A DNA stretch of 64,000 nt from Teretinema sp942493045 (GTDB lineage Bacteria; Spirochaetota; Spirochaetia; Treponematales; Treponemataceae), in assembly GCA_942493045.1 (NCBI GenBank), contig OW818665.1, positions 744,001-808,000 of the forward strand, read 5' to 3'. Shown here in pieces: positions 59,396-64,000 of this stretch (positions within the stretch are counted from its first letter, which is position 1; each line of letters begins with the position of its first letter). The notes below the pieces were generated by a model. It worked only from the letters and a program-made list of their open reading frames with translations, searched no databases and was not told where the DNA came from. The position numbers and the translations under genes are program-made.

Positions 59396-60640
59396 ATGTA
59401 TGAGAATTTGATCGCGCAGAATGCCGGCCTGCTGCTTGCCGAAGATATCAACGCTTCCCGTCTCCCTCCGGCGATGCTGTTTTCCGGCAGACAGTATTCC
59501 GGTAAACTGACTGCCGCTCTGGAAACTGCCCGGGTGCTTTCCTGCCTGAAGGGCACGGCTTTGTGGTCCTGTGCCTGCCCTGCCTGCTCCATGCATCGCG
59601 AGTTGATTCATCCGGATTTACTGGTAACCGGCAGCCGCGACTGTCTTCCGGAAATCCGTTCCGCAGCAGCGGCTTTTTTACGCGCTCCCTCGGTGACCAC
59701 CCGCTATCTGTTTATCCGTTCGGTGCGCAAGCTGTTGTTGCGTTTTAATGAGACGGCGGTAGAAGCCGATGATCAAAAAACCCTGAAAGCCCTGCCGGTG
59801 GTCGCGGATATTAATGAGTATCTGGAAGATTTATCCGATCCGGAAAAAGCGGTGCGCAAGATTCTGGAATACGCCGAAAAACTTTCCACGGACAGTCTGT
59901 ATGATGCCCTGCCGGTCGCCCATGTCCGTTCCATCGCGGCCTGGTCGCATCTGTCGCCCTATGGGAAGCGCAAGGTTGTCATAGTCGAGAACGCCGATAA
60001 AATGCAGGAGAGCGCGCGCAATGCCTTTCTGAAAATACTTGAAGAGCCGCCTGAAGGGATTATTTTCATACTGACAACCTCGCGTCGCGGAGCCATCATG
60101 CCGACCATTCTGTCACGTGTCAGAACCTATGCATTTATCGACAGGCCGCTGGAAAAAGAACAGGAAGTAATCAGCCGGGTGTATCACGACGAAATAAAAG
60201 ATGGCGAAGATCTGGAGCGTTATTTTAATCGTTTTTTACCGGTGGATCCCACGGTAATTCTTGAAGCTTCCCGGGCCTTTTTGCGGATGATTCTGGTATC
60301 TGCCCTGGACGAGGGCCGTCGGCCGCTTCAGGCTCTCCCGATGGTCTTAACCCGCTCCGACGGCACGGAGAGCGCTGTCGCCCGCTTTGCCTCCGCTGCC
60401 GAGCTGGTGGCCCGATTAAACAAATGCCGCCCAGCCGCGGTCTGGCAGCTGCTGATTTCCGGCCTGACCGCCACGCTGCGTGAAGCCTTGCTGCATGAAG
60501 CGATCAATGAGCGTGAGAGCCGCATTTTTTCCGGTTGGAGCGACCTGTTCCGCCAGGCGGTGGAAGCCGTGCAAGTTTATAATCTGAGTCCGACACAGGC
60601 TTTGGAAAATCTGGCCTTAGCCATGAGGGAACAGCTATGA
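59396..60640 (+). CDS. holB: DNA polymerase III delta' subunit
   Basis: Clamp-loader subunit. It has 414 residues. A degenerate P-loop, GRQYSGKL, lies at 31-38, as is usual for non-ATP-binding delta'. Zinc cysteines C50, C59, C61 and C64 are present. The sensor region KVVIVENADKMQESARNAFLKILEEPPEGIIFILTTS is highly typical, followed by PTILSRV. The C-terminal half is helical and divergent. It overlaps the sensor-kinase gene by 4 bases. Confidence 0.9.
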   Translation: MYENLIAQNAGLLLAEDINASRLPPAMLFSGRQYSGKLTAALETARVLSCLKGTALWSCACPACSMHRELIHPDLLVTGSRDCLPEIRSAAAAFLRAPSVTTRYLFIRSVRKLLLRFNETAVEADDQKTLKALPVVADINEYLEDLSDPEKAVRKILEYAEKLSTDSLYDALPVAHVRSIAAWSHLSPYGKRKVVIVENADKMQESARNAFLKILEEPPEGIIFILTTSRRGAIMPTILSRVRTYAFIDRPLEKEQEVISRVYHDEIKDGEDLERYFNRFLPVDPTVILEASRAFLRMILVSALDEGRRPLQALPMVLTRSDGTESAVARFASAAELVARLNKCRPAAVWQLLISGLTATLREALLHEAINERESRIFSGWSDLFRQAVEAVQVYNLSPTQALENLALAMREQL

Positions 60641-61809
60641 GAGAGTTTATCCGGCGGGCCCTGCTGAAAACAGCCCGGATGAACAGTGAGCAGATGCAGA
60701 GCCTGCTGGCCCTGGTTACCGAAGAGTATGAGATACTTGATTCGGTGCTGGACTCAGTCACCACCGGAATCGTTATTTGCGATTCTTTTCATATCATGAT
60801 TCAGACGAACAAGGCCGCTCCGCGTATTTTACCGATGGAAATTCATGATATGCAGGATCGACCGGTATGGGCCTTCATCCGCGACCATCAGGTGGCCGAT
60901 TTTATACGAACGGCCATCGAAAATGAGGAGACCGTCACCGCTCGCGAGTTTACGCTGGAGTCGGTCTCCGGTACGCGCTATATCAGTCTTTCGGTAATGC
61001 CTCTGGTACGGCATAAGCGGGTGAGGGGCACCGTTATTACCTACGATGACATCACCGCCAAAAAGAATGAGGAGCTGCGCAACCGCCGGCTGGAAAGTCT
61101 GGCCAGTCTGACAAATCTGGCGGCCACAGTGGCCCACGAGATAAAAAACCCGCTTGGTTCCATCAGCATTTATATACAGCTCATCCGTAAGGCCCTCAAT
61201 GCCTGCCCGTCTCACACCGAACAGCCCATCGACAAGTACCTTAATATTGTTGATGAGGAAATTGACCGGCTTAACAAGATCGTCGTTGACTTCCTGTTTG
61301 CCGTTCGCCCAATCCGGCTGGAATTTGCTCCAATGCAGATCAACGATTTGCTGCGCGGACTTACGGAGTTTTTTGCGGGAGAGTTCAATCAGGCCGGTAT
61401 TTCGCTCGACCTGGCCCTGCAGGAGAACCTGCCGCTCATTCAGGGTGATGAGCGTTTCCTGCGCCAGATGCTGATAAATCTGGTCAAGAATGCCATGGCG
61501 GCTACCGGTTCAGGCGGGCTGGTGCGCTTAACCAGTTCGAGATCAGAGGAGTATGTGCAGCTGACCGTCGAAGATTCCGGCGAGGGTATACCGGAAAACC
61601 TATTGCAGAAAATATTTGAACCGTATTTTACCACCAAGGTAGATGGAACCGGTCTGGGACTGACCATGGCCTATAAAGTGGTCAAGGAACACGGCGGCGA
61701 TATTGGTGTGCAATCCGAGGAAGGACGGGGAACTTGCTTTACGATCAAGCTCCCGGTTCTTAAAAAAGCTCAGAAGATGATTGAATTCGAGGAATACCGC
61801 AAAGAATGA
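60637..61809 (+). CDS. PAS-domain sensor histidine kinase, NtrB/AtoS type
   Basis: Cytoplasmic two-component sensor. It has 390 residues with no membrane span. The PAS domain is about 30-145 (DSVTTGIVICDSFHIMIQTN; YDDITAKKNEE). The HisKA domain has phospho-acceptor H167 in VAHEIKNPLGSISIY. The ATPase domain has N-box MLINLVKNAMAA, G1 EDSGEGIPENLLQKIFEPYFTT and G2 GTGLGLTMAYKVVKEHGG. The adjacent sigma-54 response regulator, 4-base overlapping, is its cognate partner. The signal is probably intracellular, but its nature is unknown. Confidence 0.92.
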   Translation: MREFIRRALLKTARMNSEQMQSLLALVTEEYEILDSVLDSVTTGIVICDSFHIMIQTNKAAPRILPMEIHDMQDRPVWAFIRDHQVADFIRTAIENEETVTAREFTLESVSGTRYISLSVMPLVRHKRVRGTVITYDDITAKKNEELRNRRLESLASLTNLAATVAHEIKNPLGSISIYIQLIRKALNACPSHTEQPIDKYLNIVDEEIDRLNKIVVDFLFAVRPIRLEFAPMQINDLLRGLTEFFAGEFNQAGISLDLALQENLPLIQGDERFLRQMLINLVKNAMAATGSGGLVRLTSSRSEEYVQLTVEDSGEGIPENLLQKIFEPYFTTKVDGTGLGLTMAYKVVKEHGGDIGVQSEEGRGTCFTIKLPVLKKAQKMIEFEEYRKE

Positions 61810-63176
61810 AATTTACCATACTAGTAATTGATGATGAAAAAAATATCCGCGAGGGACTGGGCGCTGCCCTGGAGCTGGAGGGTTATTCCGTTCAACTGGC
61901 TGCCGACGGCGAGTCCGGGCTGGATATGGCTCTGCATGGCGATATCGATCTGGTGATCACCGACCTGCGCATGCCGGGCTTAAGCGGTGAAGAAGTGCTG
62001 CGCCGGGTTACTACTGAAACACCGGGTATTCCGGTGATTGTGCTGACTGGACACGGCACTGTGGAAAACGCGGTGGAAGCTATGCGCAGCGGCGCCTATG
62101 ATTTTCTGACTAAACCGCTGAATCTGGACCGTCTGTCCCTGCTGGTGAAGCGGGCCCTTCAGAACCGCGAACTGGTTTTGCAGCACCGCGAACTGGAGCG
62201 GGAGGTGGAAAGCCGCAAATCTTTTGAGCAGATCATCGGCAAGAGTCCGGTGATGCAAAAAGTATTCGAGGTAGTAAGACGGGTTTCTCCCACCCGGGCG
62301 TCGGTATTGATTACCGGCGAGAGCGGCGTCGGCAAGGAACTGATAGCCAGCGCCCTGCATAACCTGTCTGGCCGCGGCGAAAAACCCTTTATTAAGGTGC
62401 ATTGCGCGGCCTTGGCGGAAACACTGCTGGAAAGCGAATTATTCGGACACGAGAAAGGCTCTTTTACCGGCGCCATCGGCCGCAAGCGCGGCCGCTTTGA
62501 GCTGGCGCACGGCGGAACCATCTTTTTGGATGAAATCGGCGAGATCAATCAGGCTGTCCAGATCAAAATATTGCGGGTGCTTCAGGAGAAACGCTTTGAG
62601 CGGGTCGGTGGAGAGGAAACAATCGAAGTTGATGTGCGCGTTATTACCGCTACCAATCGGGATCTGGAAAAAGAAATCGCGGAAGGCCGCTTCCGTGAGG
62701 ATCTTTTTTACCGGCTCAATGTAGTCTGCATCAATGTACCGCCGCTGCGCGAGCGTAAGGATGATATTCCGTTGATGATTACTTCTTTCATCCGTGAGTT
62801 TGCAGCCGAAAACGGCAAAAAAATAGAAGGTATCGACACCAAGGCCCGCGCGGTATTGTACAGCTACGACTGGCCGGGCAATGTGCGTCAGCTTCGAAAC
62901 TGTATTGAAAGCGCGGTGGTGATGACTTCCGGGCCGATTATTACGGTCGATGATCTGCCACCCTCTATCCGCTCCGGAGAAGAGTCTCAGTCGCTGCATA
63001 TCCCCGTAGGCGTGACCATGGCCGAGGCTGAAAAGCAGGTTATTCTGCAAACCCTGTCTGCCCAGAACGGCAATAAAACGCGGGCCGCCGAGGTGCTGGG
63101 TATCGGCCGGAAAACCCTGCACCGCAAATTAGATGAATATGGAATTACCCAGGAGTCTGAACCGGAAGCGGAGTAG
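61806..63176 (+). CDS. Sigma-54-dependent response regulator, NtrC family
   Basis: Activates RpoN promoters when phosphorylated by the adjacent kinase. It has 456 residues. The receiver has D9/D10, phospho-acceptor D53 and K103. The AAA+ domain has Walker A GESGVGKE 171-178, the sigma-54-contact loop GSFTGA 218-223 (A to S variant of GAFTGA) and Walker B FLDEIGE. The C-terminal Fis-type helix-turn-helix ends in KTRAAEVLGIGRKTLHRKLDEY. No -24/-12 promoter was recognised within the window, so its targets probably lie elsewhere. Confidence 0.93.
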   Translation: MKFTILVIDDEKNIREGLGAALELEGYSVQLAADGESGLDMALHGDIDLVITDLRMPGLSGEEVLRRVTTETPGIPVIVLTGHGTVENAVEAMRSGAYDFLTKPLNLDRLSLLVKRALQNRELVLQHRELEREVESRKSFEQIIGKSPVMQKVFEVVRRVSPTRASVLITGESGVGKELIASALHNLSGRGEKPFIKVHCAALAETLLESELFGHEKGSFTGAIGRKRGRFELAHGGTIFLDEIGEINQAVQIKILRVLQEKRFERVGGEETIEVDVRVITATNRDLEKEIAEGRFREDLFYRLNVVCINVPPLRERKDDIPLMITSFIREFAAENGKKIEGIDTKARAVLYSYDWPGNVRQLRNCIESAVVMTSGPIITVDDLPPSIRSGEESQSLHIPVGVTMAEAEKQVILQTLSAQNGNKTRAAEVLGIGRKTLHRKLDEYGITQESEPEAE

Positions 63177-63216
63177 TCGCTTTTTACGGGGCCGGGTGAG
63201 GGGCACCGTTGATTTC

Positions 63217-63603
63217 TTAAGGGCGTATCCCGGTCTGAAACCAGCGTTCGATCCGCCGCCAGGCGTCGTTTATTTCTGTTGTTTTTTTAGTTGCCGAGGC
63301 CCGGGCCACAGCGTCGCTGTTGTGGCGGTCGGGATGATGTGTTTTGAGCAGATTTTTCCAGGCGGATTTACAGACGGCCAGGGAGCGTCCGACTTCCACG
63401 CCCAGGATACGGTAATCCTGTTCCAGTTCCGGCGGAACGTTAACCAGCTGCTCCTTCTGTTCCCGGGGCGGGGGAGTGCGCTGCCGGGCATTTCCGGCCT
63501 GACGGGCTTTACCGCCAAGCGGATCCCAGGCGCTGAAAGGGTCTTCATCATTTTGGAGCCGATCCCGCAGCAACTGTCCGAGCCGGTCATAAAGGCTTTC
63601 CAT
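63217..63603 (-). CDS. Small J-domain protein
   Basis: A 128-residue protein with a strong Shine-Dalgarno (AGGAGGGAAG) before the ATG. The N-terminal 60 residues are polar and unassigned. The C-terminal half is a J-domain: DYRILGVEV, helix II SAWKNLLKTHH, and the HPD motif in HHPDRHN needed to stimulate Hsp70 ATPase, followed by TEINDAWRRIERWF. A C-terminal J-domain without DnaJ's Gly/Phe or zinc regions marks it as a specialised type C co-chaperone. An opposing frame on the plus strand (63133-63624) is a shadow. Confidence 0.85.
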   Translation of the reverse strand: MESLYDRLGQLLRDRLQNDEDPFSAWDPLGGKARQAGNARQRTPPPREQKEQLVNVPPELEQDYRILGVEVGRSLAVCKSAWKNLLKTHHPDRHNSDAVARASATKKTTEINDAWRRIERWFQTGIRP

Positions 63604-63625
63604 CTTCCCTCCTGGTATGGTTAAA

Positions 63626-63691
63626 TATATATCGAAAAATTGCGGATAGACAAGCTGTACCCTTGCAAAGTCCGGTACTGTTCATTAAACT
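63626..63691. promoter_or_regulatory. Divergent promoters of the J-domain gene and galM
   Basis: Minus strand: -35 TTGTCT (63648-63653), 16-base spacer, -10 TATATA (63626-63631). Plus strand: -35 TTGCAA (63663-63668), 17-base spacer, -10 TAAACT (63686-63691). The -35 boxes are 9 bases apart. Confidence 0.6.
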
Positions 63692-63731
63692 GTCATAAAC
63701 AAGTCAGTGCGTTTTTGGGGAGTTGAATTCT

Positions 63732-64000
63732 TTGAAAATCAAGAAAAGATGTTTTGGGGTGCTTTCTTCTGGTGAGAAAGTGCAGCTTTTTACAATTTCA
63801 AACGGTTCAATGTCCTTTTCAGTTACTAATTTAGGTTGCACCATCACCAGTATCCGACTGCCTCCGGTGGCCGGAGTGCTTGATGAAATAGTGCTTGGGT
63901 TTTCAACCTTAACCGGCTATACCGCTAATCATTCAATGTTCGGTGCCCTGGTAGGCCGTTATGCCGGCCGTATCGCCGGAGCGTCTTTCAAGCTGGGCGA
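63732..64000 (+). CDS. galM: Aldose 1-epimerase (galactose mutarotase), truncated by window edge
   Basis: Interconverts alpha and beta anomers of galactose or glucose. 89 residues are visible, with a TTG start placed 9 bases after GGGGAG; no in-frame ATG lies upstream of the conserved part. Family features: LFTISNGSMSFSVTNLGCTITSI, LDEIVLGF and the sugar-site region HSMFGALVGRYAGRIAGASF, including the NxxxGxxxGRxxxRI pattern. The rest lies right of position 64000. A galactokinase-like gene in the same window (7053) is far away and not obviously co-regulated. Confidence 0.88.
   Translation, partial: MKIKKRCFGVLSSGEKVQLFTISNGSMSFSVTNLGCTITSIRLPPVAGVLDEIVLGFSTLTGYTANHSMFGALVGRYAGRIAGASFKLG

Noticed and set aside
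63133..63624. Plus-strand frame over the J-domain gene
   Set aside because: The opposite strand has a strong Shine-Dalgarno and an HPD J-domain; this frame has neither and also overlaps the ntrC 3' end.

Overview
The window is a contiguous piece of a spirochaete chromosome, most likely a Treponema-like member of the Treponemataceae. The main evidence is the flagellar operon order flbB-fliK-flgD-flgE-flbD-motA-motB-fliL-fliM-fliY-fliO-fliP-fliQ-fliR-flhB-flhA-flhF-flhG-(unknown)-fliA-fapA. Supporting evidence includes a Lys165/Cys178 pair in FlgE at the positions used for lysinoalanine cross-linking in Treponema, spirochaetal lipoboxes, and many outer-membrane-type proteins. An oxygen-independent (class III) ribonucleotide reductase points to an anaerobic or facultative lifestyle. 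Base composition looks even throughout. I saw no rRNA, insertion sequence, integrase, prophage or CRISPR array, and no gene-free stretch longer than 300 bases.

Layout. 1-5.4 kb (minus strand): truncated nrdD behind nrdR, with a promoter whose spacer is an NrdR box; then a compact biotin unit, birA-bioY-bioM-bioN, with a BirA-type operator over the birA start. 5.4-11.8 kb: lnt on the minus strand, divergent from a GHMP-kinase gene, surE, a TPR gene and a secreted TPR/NHL/VWA protein. 11.8-19.6 kb (minus): three overlapping genes, namely a polytopic membrane protein, DNA polymerase IV and a 1569-residue surface protein. 19.7-24.9 kb (plus): a GHKL-like protein, a lipoprotein, trmB, ligA and a membrane-anchored protein. 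24.9-27.4 kb (minus): a lipoprotein and a UvrD/PcrA helicase. 27.5-33.2 kb (plus): a cytochrome b/DOMON pair, a DEAD-box helicase, and a HExxH protease/propeller/barrel protein.

33.3-55.6 kb (plus) is the flagellar operon. It supplies the collar protein, hook and hook-length control, stator, switch, export gate, FlhF/FlhG positioning pair and sigma-28, followed by FapA and three small accessory proteins. Many genes overlap by 4 bases, so translational coupling is likely. 55.7-64 kb: an outer-membrane protein (minus), tRNA-Phe, an ankyrin gene, then murG-cvpA-holB-ntrB-ntrC, a small J-domain gene (minus) and the start of galM at the right edge.

Gene starts were chosen from family alignment, Shine-Dalgarno position and promoter position. 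Several genes have a TATACT-like -10 box only 6-9 bases before the ATG and no Shine-Dalgarno, which suggests leaderless transcripts. Function calls rest on motifs read by eye; no database search was run.
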